51,261 nucleotides of DNA from DATAEU01 sp046735355 (GTDB lineage Bacteria > Actinomycetota > UBA4738 > HRBIN12). A model generated the notes under the pieces. The model was not told where the DNA came from. It was given only the letters and a program-made list of their open reading frames with translations, and made no database searches. Below, piece after piece: positions 6,751-15,518 of the stretch. The stretch's first letter is position 1; each line of letters begins with the position of its first letter. The stretch is from positions 1-51,261 of the forward strand of contig JBKPTC010000120.1 in the NCBI GenBank assembly GCA_046735355.1. The letters are read 5' to 3'. Both the position numbers and the translations under genes were made by a program.

Positions 6751-8577
6751 ATGGGGACGCGGAGCAGCACACGCCGGACGGTCAACGCGATCGTGGCGGT
6801 GGCGTTCGTCGCCGGCATCGCATCGACGGCGATGGCGGGCGTCGCGCTCGCGCAGAGCGAGAGCAGCTCGGGTCAGGCCTCGGCCGGCAAGACGACGTTC
6901 ACGATCGGGACCACGAACGACGCGATCACGTTCAACCCGATGTTCATGATCGAGTCGCCTGAGTACGCGACCGCGGACATGATGTACGACACCTTCCTCA
7001 GCTGGGACGAGAAAGACTTCTCCACGAAGCCGAACCTCGCGACGGACTGGACGCAGAGCGACGACGGTCTGACGTGGACATTCACGATCCGCGACGACGT
7101 CAAGTGGTGGGACGGTACACCGCTCACGGCCGAGGACATCGCCTACACGTTCAACTGGATCATCGATCAGGGCGTCGGGAACTTCATCGACTACCTGCCG
7201 TTCACCGAATCGGGCGGGATCAAGGCGACCAGCCCAACGACCCTCCAGTGGACGACGACGCAGCCCACCAGCGCCCCGATCTATCCTCCGTACATCTACA
7301 TCCTCCCGAAGGCCAAGCTCAGCCAGTACAAGGACAAGGCGGACTTCCGCACGTGGAAGGGCTTCCCGGACCCGCTGGGCTCGGGGCCGTTCAAGCTGGT
7401 CGAGTGGAGTCGCGGTGACTTCTGGCGTCTCGAGGCGAACCCCGACTACTGGCAGGGCCGTTCGCACATCGACAACCTCGTCTTCCGGATCTTCCAGAAT
7501 CCGGAGGCGATGGCGCAGGCGCTCAAGCAGGGCGAGATCGACTTCGCCGACGACATCCAGCCGAACGTCTTCGACTCGCTGAAGGGGACTCCGAACATCA
7601 CGACGAACGTCGGAACGCCGACGTACTTCACGCAGATGAGCTTCAACATGTGCACCGACCAGGTGAAGTACTGCAAGAGCACCGGCTGGAACCACTCGCC
7701 GGCGACGACCGACCCGGCGTTCCGCGAAGCCGTCGAGTACGCCATCGACCGGAACGTGCTCGTCGACCGCGTGAAGTTGGGCTACGCCACTCCGGGCGCA
7801 ACGGTCGTGATGCAGCCGAAGTGGCATCAGGATCCGAGCGACCTGATCACGTTCGACCCGGATAAGGCCAAACAGATCCTCGAGGACGCCGGATACACCG
7901 ACAAAGACGGCGACGGGATCCGGGAACTCCCCAACTCGAACGACCCGCTCGAGCTTCGGTTCATCGTCCGAACGGAGAACCCCGAGACGATCACGGCCGG
8001 CGACTTCATCAAGGAGTGGCTCGCCGACGTCGGGATCAAGATCGACATCCAGGCGGTGAACGACAACAAGCTCACGGACACGTGGTACTCCAATGACTAC
8101 GACATGTACATCTGGGGCTGGGGCGTCGAGCCCGACCCCAACTTCCAGCTGTCCACGTACACCGCGTCTCAGTGCGGCGTCTGGAGCGACACCTGCTACT
8201 CCAACCCCGAGTACGACCGTCTGTTCCAGGAGCAGCAGCGGGCGACCTCGGTCGAGGACCGAGCGCAGATCGTCGACCAGATGCAGCAGCTTCTGTACGA
8301 CGACCGGCCGGAGATCGTGCTCTGGTACAACAACTACCTGCAGGCGTACCGGAACGACCGTTGGACAGGGTTCGTGAAGCAGCCGAGCGACGGCGGCGCA
8401 ATCTTCTTCCAGTACGGTCACTACTCCGACCTCCAGATCAAGCCGGTCACCGGCGCGACCGAGGGCTCGGATGAGGGCATCCCGGTGTGGGTGTGGATCG
8501 CCGTCGCGGCGATCATCCTCATCATCGCCGTGATCGCGTTCACGAGGCGCAAGCGAGAGGAAGAGGACGTCGTCTGA
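6751..8577 (+). CDS. Peptide-type ABC transporter substrate-binding protein (family 5)
   Basis: Extracytoplasmic ligand-binding protein of the DppA/OppA cluster. The 608-residue protein begins with a basic n-region and a Sec-type signal (VNAIVAVAFVAGIASTAMAG, then VALAQ), with no lipobox cysteine. The body shows the family pattern DGLTWTFTIRDDVKWWDGTPLTAEDI and RNVLVDRVKLGYATPGATVV. Unusually, the C-terminus has a membrane segment (WVWIAVAAIILIIAVIAF) followed by TRRKREEE, so the protein is probably anchored by its tail instead of by a lipid. Start: ATG at 6751 has GGAGGGGG about 3-8 nt upstream, better than the in-frame ATG at 6712. First gene of a five-gene importer operon; the 46-nt gap to the next gene carries an RBS. 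Confidence 0.93.
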   Translation: MGTRSSTRRTVNAIVAVAFVAGIASTAMAGVALAQSESSSGQASAGKTTFTIGTTNDAITFNPMFMIESPEYATADMMYDTFLSWDEKDFSTKPNLATDWTQSDDGLTWTFTIRDDVKWWDGTPLTAEDIAYTFNWIIDQGVGNFIDYLPFTESGGIKATSPTTLQWTTTQPTSAPIYPPYIYILPKAKLSQYKDKADFRTWKGFPDPLGSGPFKLVEWSRGDFWRLEANPDYWQGRSHIDNLVFRIFQNPEAMAQALKQGEIDFADDIQPNVFDSLKGTPNITTNVGTPTYFTQMSFNMCTDQVKYCKSTGWNHSPATTDPAFREAVEYAIDRNVLVDRVKLGYATPGATVVMQPKWHQDPSDLITFDPDKAKQILEDAGYTDKDGDGIRELPNSNDPLELRFIVRTENPETITAGDFIKEWLADVGIKIDIQAVNDNKLTDTWYSNDYDMYIWGWGVEPDPNFQLSTYTASQCGVWSDTCYSNPEYDRLFQEQQRATSVEDRAQIVDQMQQLLYDDRPEIVLWYNNYLQAYRNDRWTGFVKQPSDGGAIFFQYGHYSDLQIKPVTGATEGSDEGIPVWVWIAVAAIILIIAVIAFTRRKREEEDVV

Positions 8578-8623
8578 CGCGACGTCCTAGGCCAGGCCGC
8601 GGGAGAGGAAGAGCGAAGTAGGC

Positions 8624-9610
8624 GTGGGGACCCGTCAGTACGTCCTGAAGAAGATCGTTCAGGCGGTCATCACGCTCTTCGCGATCATGGTCTTCAACTT
8701 CTTCCTCTTCCGCGTCTGGTCGCCGGGTGACCCCGTCTCGTTCCTGACGCGCGGTCAGGGAGCCAACATCACGCTCGCCGAACGCCAGCAACTGATCCAC
8801 GACTACGGGCTCGACAAGTCGACCTGGGGCCAGCTCCTCGAGTACGTGAAGGACACGTTCGAGGGGAAGCTCGGTGAGTCGAGCTTCTATCAGGGCGAGG
8901 CCGTCCGTTCGGTCGTCGCCCGGTTCCTGATGCCCACGCTGCTGCTGGTCGGAACGTCGACCATCGCGTCGATGGTCCTCGGGGTGTGGATGGGGATCCG
9001 GTCGGGGTGGCGCCGCGGTAGCGCGTTCGATCAGGGTTCGATGTTCTCGTCACTGATCCTGTACGCGATGCCGGAGTTCTGGCTCGGAATGCTTCTCTTG
9101 ATGCTGTTCTCCGGAGTGCTGCACTGGTTCCCGACCGGTGGGCGCATCTCGACGGACGCGTCCGCGCTCGGCACGGTGGGGTACTGGGCGGACGTCGCGC
9201 GACATCTGTTCCTGCCGTTCCTCACGCTGACACTCGCGTATCTCGGCGAGTTCTATCTGGTGATGCGGTCGTCGCTGCTCGACGTCCTGGGCGAGGACTA
9301 CATCACCACCGCACGCGCCAAGGGCGTCTCCGAGCGGCTCGTCCTGAACCGGCACGCCGTCCGCAACGCGCTGCTGCCCACGGTGACCCTGGTCGCGCTG
9401 TCCTTCGGCTACGTGATCGGCGGCGCGATCACGGTCGAGGTCGTCTTCTCGTACCAGGGCGTCGGCTTGCTCACCTACAACTCGATCCTCGGAAAGGACT
9501 ACTGGGTCCTGCAGGCGCTCTTCCTGTTCTTCTCGGCGGTCGTGATCGTGTTCAACCTCGTGTCGGATCTGGTGTACGCGTACCTCGACCCCCGCGTGAG
9601 GAACGCCTAG
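8624..9610 (+). CDS. dppB: Peptide-type ABC transporter permease, DppB-like
   Basis: First inner-membrane subunit of the importer, 328 residues with six hydrophobic segments. The N-terminus (YVLKKIVQAVITLFAIMVFNFFLFRVWSPGDP) is typical of DppB/OppB/NikB proteins. The EAA loop that contacts the ATPase is visible as TARAKGVSERLVLNRHAVRNALLP when read across residues 225-250. Start: GTG at 8624 behind an AGAGGAAGAG purine tract; no ATG occurs near. Its TAG stop directly abuts the next ATG with no gap, so the permeases are probably made in equal amounts. The transported ligand cannot be told; dipeptides, oligopeptides or nickel are the usual choices. Confidence 0.92.
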   Translation: MGTRQYVLKKIVQAVITLFAIMVFNFFLFRVWSPGDPVSFLTRGQGANITLAERQQLIHDYGLDKSTWGQLLEYVKDTFEGKLGESSFYQGEAVRSVVARFLMPTLLLVGTSTIASMVLGVWMGIRSGWRRGSAFDQGSMFSSLILYAMPEFWLGMLLLMLFSGVLHWFPTGGRISTDASALGTVGYWADVARHLFLPFLTLTLAYLGEFYLVMRSSLLDVLGEDYITTARAKGVSERLVLNRHAVRNALLPTVTLVALSFGYVIGGAITVEVVFSYQGVGLLTYNSILGKDYWVLQALFLFFSAVVIVFNLVSDLVYAYLDPRVRNA

Positions 9611-10567
9611 ATGAAGCTGCCGCCGCTCGAGACCGCCCCCGAGGGTGCACCGCTTGCCCACGAAGAGGCGCCGGCGCTCATTACGTCGCCGCGCAAGATC
9701 GCGTGGACACGCCGGCGTGTGTCGATGCGCCGCTTCTGGGAGGCGTTCCGGAAGGACAAGATGGGGATGGCGGGGCTGATCATCCTCACGTTCTTCGTCG
9801 CGGTTGCGATCTTCGCGCTGTTCGCCGACAAGACCGGGATCGAGGTCACGAAGGCGACGGGTCCTCGGTTCGCGTCGCCGAGCGTGAAGTACCCGCTCGG
9901 CACGGACGATCAAGGTCGATCGGTGCTGACGCTCGTGATCCAGGGTGCGCCGGTCTCGCTGCTCGTCGGCCTGACCGCAACGGTCATCACGATGTTGATC
10001 GGATCCATCGTCGGCCTCGTCGCCGGCTTTCGCGGCGGATGGATCGATATCGTCCTCATGCGGATCACCGACTGGGGCCTCGTCATCCCGTGGCTCGTCC
10101 TGGCGATCGCGCTCGCCTCGATCTTCGGTCAGAACCTGTCGATCATCATCCTCGTCATCGGCCTGACGACGTGGCCGAGCACCGCTCGGCTGGTCCGGTC
10201 GCAGGTCCTGTCCGTTCGAGAGCGGCCGTACGTCGAGCGTGCGCGGGCGCTCGGCGCCGGCAACTCGTATCTGATCTCGCGACACATCCTCCCGAACGTC
10301 ATGCCGGTCATCATGGCCAACACCGTCCTGATCGTCGCGATCGCGATCCTGTCGGAGACGGCGCTGTCGTTCCTCGGTCTGGGCGACCCGCTCAGTGTGT
10401 CGTGGGGCCAGGTCCTCGAGCAGGCGCAAGACGGCGCCGCAGCGACGCGAGGCGCCTGGTGGTGGCTCGGAGCGCCCGGGGTGTGCATCGTGCTCGTCGT
10501 CCTCGCGTTCACGCTGATCGGGTTCGCGCTCGACCAGATCATCAACCCGAGGCTCCGCGAGCGATGA
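9611..10567 (+). CDS. dppC: Peptide-type ABC transporter permease, DppC-like
   Basis: Second permease of the importer, 318 residues. The N-terminus has about 55 hydrophilic residues, then the first membrane span (MAGLIILTFFVAVAIFALFAD). Then follows the DppC-type motif YPLGTDDQGRSVLTLVIQGAPVSLLVG. The EAA loop reads ERARALGAGNSYLISRHILPN. The C-terminus ends in FALDQIINPRLRER, the classical end of this subfamily (D..NPRLR). Start: ATG at 9611 immediately after the dppB stop; its own stop overlaps the next ATG (ATGA). Confidence 0.93.
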   Translation: MKLPPLETAPEGAPLAHEEAPALITSPRKIAWTRRRVSMRRFWEAFRKDKMGMAGLIILTFFVAVAIFALFADKTGIEVTKATGPRFASPSVKYPLGTDDQGRSVLTLVIQGAPVSLLVGLTATVITMLIGSIVGLVAGFRGGWIDIVLMRITDWGLVIPWLVLAIALASIFGQNLSIIILVIGLTTWPSTARLVRSQVLSVRERPYVERARALGAGNSYLISRHILPNVMPVIMANTVLIVAIAILSETALSFLGLGDPLSVSWGQVLEQAQDGAAATRGAWWWLGAPGVCIVLVVLAFTLIGFALDQIINPRLRER

Positions 10568-11550
10568 GCGTCCTGTCGGTCCGCGACCTTAGCGTGACGT
10601 ATCGCACGAGCGGCGGCGACGTGCCCGCCGTCCGCGGGGTCGACTTCCACATCGACCGCGGCGGCGTCCTCGGGCTCGCCGGCGAATCGGGTTGCGGCAA
10701 GTCCACGATCGCCGCCGCCTTGCTCCGGCTCCTTCCCAAGACGGCGAAGATCGAGGGCGAGGTGCTGCTCGACGGCGAGAACGTGCTCGAGATGCAGGGT
10801 CGCCGCCTCCGGGCTGTTCGGTGGACCGGCGCATCGATCATCTTCCAGGGAGCGATGCACGCGCTGAACCCTGTGCGGAAGGTCGGCGATCAGATCGCCG
10901 AGGCGATGCTGACGCACGCGCTCACCTCCGAGAGGGAGGCGCGCATGCGCGTCGGACAGCTCCTCGAGCAGGTCGGTCTGCCGCCGCGCCGCATCGACGA
11001 CTATCCGCACGAGCTGTCCGGCGGGCAGAAGCAGCGCGTCATGATCGCGATGGCGCTCGCGTGCAGCCCGTCGCTCGTGATCGCCGACGAGCCGACGACG
11101 GCGCTCGACGTGATGGTCCAGGCGCAGGTCCTCGCGCTGCTGAAGGAGCTGCAGCGGGATCTCGGTCTCGCCATGCTCTTCATCACGCACGATCTTTCCG
11201 TGCTCATCGAGGTCGCCGACCGGCTGGCGATCATGTACGCGGGCAAGATCGTCGAGGACGGGCCGACGAACCAGGTGTTCTTCGACCCGAAGCATCCGTA
11301 CACGGCGGCGCTCGCCGCCGCGTTCCCGCAGATCGGCGACGAGCGGTTCCGCGGCAAGCCGTCGGGGCTCGCCGGCGATCCGCCCGACCCACAGCAGATC
11401 CCGTCGGGATGTCCGTTCCACCCCAGGTGCCCAGCCGCGTTCGACGCGTGTCCGACGGTCGTTCCGCGGCTGTACGCGGCCGGCGAGAGTCGCCGCGCGG
11501 CCTGCCTGCTCGTCGAGGGCGCGCTCGCGGGAGCGGGTGAGGAGCGGTGA
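10564..11550 (+). CDS. dppD: Peptide-type ABC transporter ATPase, DppD-like
   Basis: Cytoplasmic ATPase that drives the importer together with the following ATPase. 328 residues with Walker A GESGCGKST (residues 40-48), signature LSGGQKQRV, Walker B VIADEPTTALDV, and the H-loop FITHDLSVL. The C-terminal oligopeptide-transporter extension carries GCPFHPRCPAAFDAC, the cysteine cluster common to DppD/DppF-type ATPases. Start: ATG at 10564, overlapping the dppC stop by 4 nt. The gene runs into the next ATPase with a GTGA overlap. Confidence 0.95.
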   Translation: MSVLSVRDLSVTYRTSGGDVPAVRGVDFHIDRGGVLGLAGESGCGKSTIAAALLRLLPKTAKIEGEVLLDGENVLEMQGRRLRAVRWTGASIIFQGAMHALNPVRKVGDQIAEAMLTHALTSEREARMRVGQLLEQVGLPPRRIDDYPHELSGGQKQRVMIAMALACSPSLVIADEPTTALDVMVQAQVLALLKELQRDLGLAMLFITHDLSVLIEVADRLAIMYAGKIVEDGPTNQVFFDPKHPYTAALAAAFPQIGDERFRGKPSGLAGDPPDPQQIPSGCPFHPRCPAAFDACPTVVPRLYAAGESRRAACLLVEGALAGAGEER

Positions 11551-12656
11551 GCGACACGTCATCGATCGATCCCGCGTCGGCGCCGGCCGGCGACGGCAGC
11601 CCCGTCCTCGAGGTCCGCGACCTCGAGGTGAGCTTCGCGGGCCGCATCGGGTTGCTCTCAGGACTCCTCGGCCGGAAGGGAACGCAGGCGCGCGCCGTCG
11701 ACGGTGTGAACCTCGAGCTGCGCGGCGGCGAGGTGCTCGCGCTCGCGGGCGAATCCGGATGCGGCAAGACGACGACGGCGCGAGCGGTGATGGGACTCGT
11801 CCAGCCGAACGCCGGCAAGATCCTGTTCGAGGGTCGGCCGCTCGGCAAGGACCTGCGCGCGTATCGGCGGCGCGTCCAGATGGTGTTCCAGGATCCGACC
11901 GGATCGCTGAACCCACGTCAGACGATCTACGAGATCGTGGCCGAGGGCCTCCGGATACACAAGATCACGCGCGGGCCGAACGGCGAGACGGAGGAGCAGC
12001 TGGTCGCGCGGGCGCTGTCACGCGCGGGCCTGCGCCCGCCCGAGCGCTTCTTCCTCCTGTATCCGCACGAGCTCTCGGGCGGGCAGCGCCAGCGCGTCGT
12101 GATCGCCGGCGCGCTCGTGCTCGATCCCGAGGTGATCGTCGCCGACGAGCCGGTCTCGAACCTGGATGCGTCGGTACGCGGCGAGATCCTGCGGCTGCTG
12201 CTGCAGCTCCGCGACACGCTGCAGATCAGCATCCTGATCGTGACGCACGACCTCGGCCTGGCTTGGACGGTGGCCGACCGAGTCGCCGTGATGTATCTCG
12301 GGCGGATCGTCGAGATCGGCCCGGCCGCCGACGTCCTGACGCGCCCGATGCATCCGTACACCAGGGCGCTCCTCGACGTCGTTCCGGAGGCCGGCGGCGA
12401 GGACCGACCGATCCTGGCGGGCGAGCCGCCGGACCCGACCAACATCCCGGAGGGATGCCGGTTCCATCCCCGCTGCCCGGCCCTCGCGAGCGGCGAGTCC
12501 GCACAGGCCGGCGTCGACCGCGCCTGCCGGGAGCAGGACCTCGCCCTGGCCGAGCTCCGGCCGCAGCACTGGGTCGCGTGTCACCTCGCGGCCGTTCGCG
12601 CCGCCGGCGGCAACGGTGCGCGGGCGTCGTCCGCCTCGCCGATTCCGCAGGCGTAG
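11547..12656 (+). CDS. dppF: Peptide-type ABC transporter ATPase, DppF-like
   Basis: Second ATPase of the importer, 369 residues. Walker A GESGCGKTT (68-76), signature LSGGQRQRV, Walker B VIVADEPVSNLDASV, H-loop IVTHDLGL. The C-terminal GCRFHPRCPAL with later cysteines matches the oligopeptide transporter extension. An insert (GRIGLLSGLLGRKGTQ) between the first strand and Walker A is typical of the F-type subunit. Start: GTG at 11547 overlaps the dppD stop (GTGA). Last gene of the operon; a perfect hairpin follows 13 nt after its TAG stop and separates it from the converging gene. Confidence 0.95.
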   Translation: MSDTSSIDPASAPAGDGSPVLEVRDLEVSFAGRIGLLSGLLGRKGTQARAVDGVNLELRGGEVLALAGESGCGKTTTARAVMGLVQPNAGKILFEGRPLGKDLRAYRRRVQMVFQDPTGSLNPRQTIYEIVAEGLRIHKITRGPNGETEEQLVARALSRAGLRPPERFFLLYPHELSGGQRQRVVIAGALVLDPEVIVADEPVSNLDASVRGEILRLLLQLRDTLQISILIVTHDLGLAWTVADRVAVMYLGRIVEIGPAADVLTRPMHPYTRALLDVVPEAGGEDRPILAGEPPDPTNIPEGCRFHPRCPALASGESAQAGVDRACREQDLALAELRPQHWVACHLAAVRAAGGNGARASSASPIPQA

Positions 12657-12669
12657 CGGCGGCGCGACC

Positions 12670-12691
12670 GCGCGCGTCTCGCGACGCGCGC
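12670..12691. terminator. Hairpin between converging dppF and coiled-coil gene
   Basis: Perfect inverted repeat GCGCGCGTC / GACGCGCGC, a 9-bp GC-only stem with a TCGC loop. It lies between the dppF stop and the stop of the converging gene. No U-tract follows on either strand, so termination may be weak or need a factor; the placement fits a bidirectional terminator. Confidence 0.6.
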
Positions 12692-13347
12692 TAGGCCTCT
12701 TCGGCCGAAGCGGTCTCCGACGACCCGTCGGAGGGACCGCCTTTCAGCACACCGAGGATCGCCTCCATCTCGCTGTCGCCGACGGGCGTCTCCTTGCCGG
12801 CGCCGCGCGCGGCGGCGAGCAGCGTGCGGAGGTTCGACTCGGCCATCTCGGCCCGGCCCTCGAGATCGTGCACGCGTGTCGACAGGCTCCCCGCACGACG
12901 CTCCGCCTCGTCGCGCGCCTCGCGCGCGGTCCTCGCCTCCTCACGCGCCGTCTTGAGGTTCGCGCGGAGCACCGCCACCTCGCGACCGAGCTCGATCAGA
13001 CGCTCGATCGCCTCGTGTCCGACCTCCGAGTACGTGGGCCGACCGCCGGCGTCGGCGCGTTCGGCACGCGGCGCGGGCTTCGTGCGCGGCCGGCGTTGGC
13101 GCGCGACCTGCTCGCGCTCGCCCGGGTCGATCGGCCGGGCGTCCACGAGCCGGTACTTCCCGTCGACGACCTCGAGCCGCCGGCGGGCGAGCAACGCGCG
13201 GACGGCGCGGGCCGCGGCCAGCGGCTCGGGCAGCCCCATCTCGCGTCCGATCTCGGCCGGGGTTACCGACAGCATCTCGCCCGGTTGGGTCCGCTCGGCG
13301 ACGACCGCGAGGAATGCGTTCGCGCGGTCCAGGCTCTCCTGGTTCAC
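12691..13347 (-). CDS. Hypothetical protein with winged-helix-like N-terminus and coiled coil
   Basis: Not recognised as a named family. From the chosen start it has 218 residues. Residues 1-70 (RANAFLAVVAER, SVTPAEIGREMGLPEPLAAARAVRALLARRRLEVVDGKYRL when read in pieces) look like a winged helix. A basic linker rich in R, K, P and A follows, then a long charged helix with heptad-like spacing around residues 115-185, likely a coiled coil. The tail is acidic (SETASAEEA). Start: of several in-frame GTG codons, the one at 13347 has AAGGA 7 nt upstream; GTG at 13383 would add 12 residues. It converges on dppF and diverges from the CoA-transferase. A DNA-binding or structural role is inference. Confidence 0.7.
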   Translation of the reverse strand: MNQESLDRANAFLAVVAERTQPGEMLSVTPAEIGREMGLPEPLAAARAVRALLARRRLEVVDGKYRLVDARPIDPGEREQVARQRRPRTKPAPRAERADAGGRPTYSEVGHEAIERLIELGREVAVLRANLKTAREEARTAREARDEAERRAGSLSTRVHDLEGRAEMAESNLRTLLAAARGAGKETPVGDSEMEAILGVLKGGPSDGSSETASAEEA

Positions 13348-13425
13348 GCGCACATCCTTGCAACCTTTGGCGCTCCTCGCCACCTCGAGGCGGTGCGCCG
13401 AAGCGCATCCGGGACGGGCCCTCGG

Positions 13426-13455
13426 TTGACCACCCGGACGGCGCGGCGGTATACA
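13426..13455 (+). promoter_or_regulatory. Sigma-70-type promoter of the CoA-transferase gene
   Basis: TTGACC (-35) at 13426-13431 and TATACA (-10) at 13450-13455 with an 18-nt spacer. Transcription would begin near 13462, leaving a leader of about 44 nt before the ATG at 13506. One of two clear two-box promoters seen in the window. Confidence 0.65.
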
Positions 13456-13505
13456 CCGCTCGCCGCACGCCGGTCCGGCGTTCGACCGCCCGTCCCCGGA
13501 GCCCG

Positions 13506-14678
13506 ATGGCCGATCCGCTCGATCCCGCGACGCTGCCCCTCGCCGGCATCCGGGTCGCCGACTTCTCGCGCGTCCTGGCCGGACCGCTCGCCACGATGAT
13601 CCTCGGCGACCTCGGCGCCGACGTCGTCAAGATCGAGCGGCCGGATGGCGGGGACGACACACGCGCGTGGGGCCCGCCGTTCGTAGGAGACGACGCCGCG
13701 TACTTCCTCGCGCTCAATCGCAACAAGCGGTCGGTCGTTCTCGACCTCACGACCGAGGAGGGACGACGCGACGCGCGAGCGATCGCCCTCTCGTCGGACG
13801 TCGTCGTCGAGAACTTCCGCCCCGGGCTGATGGCGCGGTTCGGTCTCGACCACGCGTCGCTGACGAAGGAGAACGCGCGCATCGTGTCGTGCTCGCTGGT
13901 CGCGTTCGGCGAGGACGGAGAGGCCGCGTCGCGGCCCGGCTACGACATCATCGTGCAGGCGCTGTCGGGGATCATGAGCTTCACGGGCCACCCCGACGCG
14001 GAGCCGACCAAGGTCGGCGTCGCGCTCCTCGACGTCATCGCCGGCCTCTACGCCGCGAACGGTATCCAGGCCGCGCTCCTCGGCCGCGAACGGACCGGGC
14101 GGGGACGCCGGATCGTCGTCTCGCTGTTCGAGACGTCGCTCGCCTCGTTGGTGAACCAGGGCGCCAACTACCTGCTCGGCGGTGTCGTGCCGAGGCCGAT
14201 GGGCAACGCGCATCCGAACATCGTCCCGTACCAGCTCTTCCACGGATCGGACCGCCCGTTCATCCTGGCCGCCGGCAACGATCGCCTGTTCGAGCGGACG
14301 GCCTCCGTCGTCGGCGTGCCCGAGCTCGCGCGCGACCCGCGATTCGCGACCAACGCCGACCGCGTCGAGCACCGGGACGAGTTGGTCGAGGCGCTCCAGC
14401 TGCGGTTCGCTACGGCCACGGCCGAGCACTGGGTCGCGGAGCTCACCACCGCGGGGGTGCCCGTCGCGCCGGTCCGCTCGCTCGACGAGGTCTTCGCGGC
14501 GCCGGAGGCGCGTGCCGTGCTGCAGCGCGTCACCGAGCCACGCGGGGAGCTGACGCTCGTCGCCGACCCGATCCGCGTCGACGGAACGTTGCTCGGCGTC
14601 CGTCGTCCGCCACCGCGGCTCGGCGAGCACACGGACGATGTCCTCGCGGAGGTCCGTCGGCATCGGCGGCCGGGTTGA
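13506..14678 (+). CDS. Class III (CaiB/BaiF) CoA-transferase
   Basis: Moves CoA between carboxylic acids by way of an aspartyl-CoA thioester intermediate. The 390-residue protein begins with the family signature LAGIRVADFSRVLAGPLATMILGDLGADVVKIE (across residues 12-44), followed by FLALNRNKRSVVLDL and PGYDIIVQALSGIMSFTG. The catalytic Asp is probably D176 in ALLDVIAGLYAANG. The large and small domains are both complete, ending in a PRLGEHTDDVL motif. The acids used cannot be told; formyl-, carnitine-, succinyl- and mesaconyl-CoA enzymes all share these motifs. Start: ATG at 13506, downstream of a TTGACC/TATACA promoter. The next gene starts with a TTG that overlaps its stop. Confidence 0.92.
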   Translation: MADPLDPATLPLAGIRVADFSRVLAGPLATMILGDLGADVVKIERPDGGDDTRAWGPPFVGDDAAYFLALNRNKRSVVLDLTTEEGRRDARAIALSSDVVVENFRPGLMARFGLDHASLTKENARIVSCSLVAFGEDGEAASRPGYDIIVQALSGIMSFTGHPDAEPTKVGVALLDVIAGLYAANGIQAALLGRERTGRGRRIVVSLFETSLASLVNQGANYLLGGVVPRPMGNAHPNIVPYQLFHGSDRPFILAAGNDRLFERTASVVGVPELARDPRFATNADRVEHRDELVEALQLRFATATAEHWVAELTTAGVPVAPVRSLDEVFAAPEARAVLQRVTEPRGELTLVADPIRVDGTLLGVRRPPPRLGEHTDDVLAEVRRHRRPG

Positions 14679-15502
14679 ACGCCGCCGACCGATGGCGCGA
14701 GGCCCTGCGCGCATGGGCTATCCCGGACGAGATCGTGGCCGCGGCGCCCGAATCGCCGTACGGATTTCCGACCGAGCTGTTCCGGCGTCGCGCCGAGCGC
14801 TCCGCGTCCCGCCCGCCGACGCCGACGACGATCCGAGCGCTGGAGGCGCTTCCCGAACGTGGCACCGTGCTCGACGTGGGCGTCGGCGCCGGATCGACCT
14901 CACTGCCGCTCGCGGTCCGCGCCTCCGAGATCGTGGGCGTCGACGCCTCGGCCTCGATGCTGACCGCATTCGAAGAGACCGCCGCCCGAGCCGGCGTTGG
15001 TGCTCGCACCGTCGAAGGCGGGTGGCCGGACGTCGAAGCATCCTCGCCCGTCTGCGACGTCGTCGTCTGCGGCCACGTTCTCTACAACGTGCAGGAGGTC
15101 TCGCCGTTCGTGCGTGCGCTCGACGCGCACGCACGCGGACGCGTCGTCCTCGAGCTCACGGCCGAACATCCGCTCGCATGGATGAACGATCTGTGGATGC
15201 GGTTCCATCGCGTTCGGCGGCCGACGTCGCCGACGGCCGAGGACGCGCTCGCGGTGCTCGCCGAGCTCGGCTTCCGCGCCGAGACGCACCGGTGGACGCC
15301 GGCGGGCCAGCCCTCGGGATTCGAGCGCCGCGCGGACGCCGTGGCCCTCATCCGACGGCGGCTGTGCCTGCCGCCGTCGTCGGACGGCGAGATTGCCGAG
15401 GCGCTCGGCGATCGCCTCCACATGCTCGACGGGCTGTGGTCGGCGGGGCCGGACCGAACTCGCCTCGTGACGATGTGGTGGGACACCGGCGTCCGGCGGT
15501 GA
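14675..15502 (+). CDS. Class I SAM-dependent methyltransferase
   Basis: 275 residues with SAM-binding motif I VLDVGVGAGSTSLPLA, motif II VGVDASASML, and a conserved CDVVVCGHVLYNV strand. Residues 1-60 form a helical N-terminal cap, and the C-terminal region has an RRADAVALIRRRLCLPP segment that resembles substrate-domain helices. The substrate is unknown. Start: TTG at 14675 overlaps the stop of the CoA-transferase (TTGA); ATG at 14692 lies in another frame, and no ATG or GTG in frame is nearby. TTG is a weak start, so expression probably depends on translational coupling. A conserved operon with the CoA-transferase would suggest they share a substrate (inference). Confidence 0.82.
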   Translation: MNAADRWREALRAWAIPDEIVAAAPESPYGFPTELFRRRAERSASRPPTPTTIRALEALPERGTVLDVGVGAGSTSLPLAVRASEIVGVDASASMLTAFEETAARAGVGARTVEGGWPDVEASSPVCDVVVCGHVLYNVQEVSPFVRALDAHARGRVVLELTAEHPLAWMNDLWMRFHRVRRPTSPTAEDALAVLAELGFRAETHRWTPAGQPSGFERRADAVALIRRRLCLPPSSDGEIAEALGDRLHMLDGLWSAGPDRTRLVTMWWDTGVRR

Positions 15503-15518
15503 CGGCGTCGCCGCTCGT

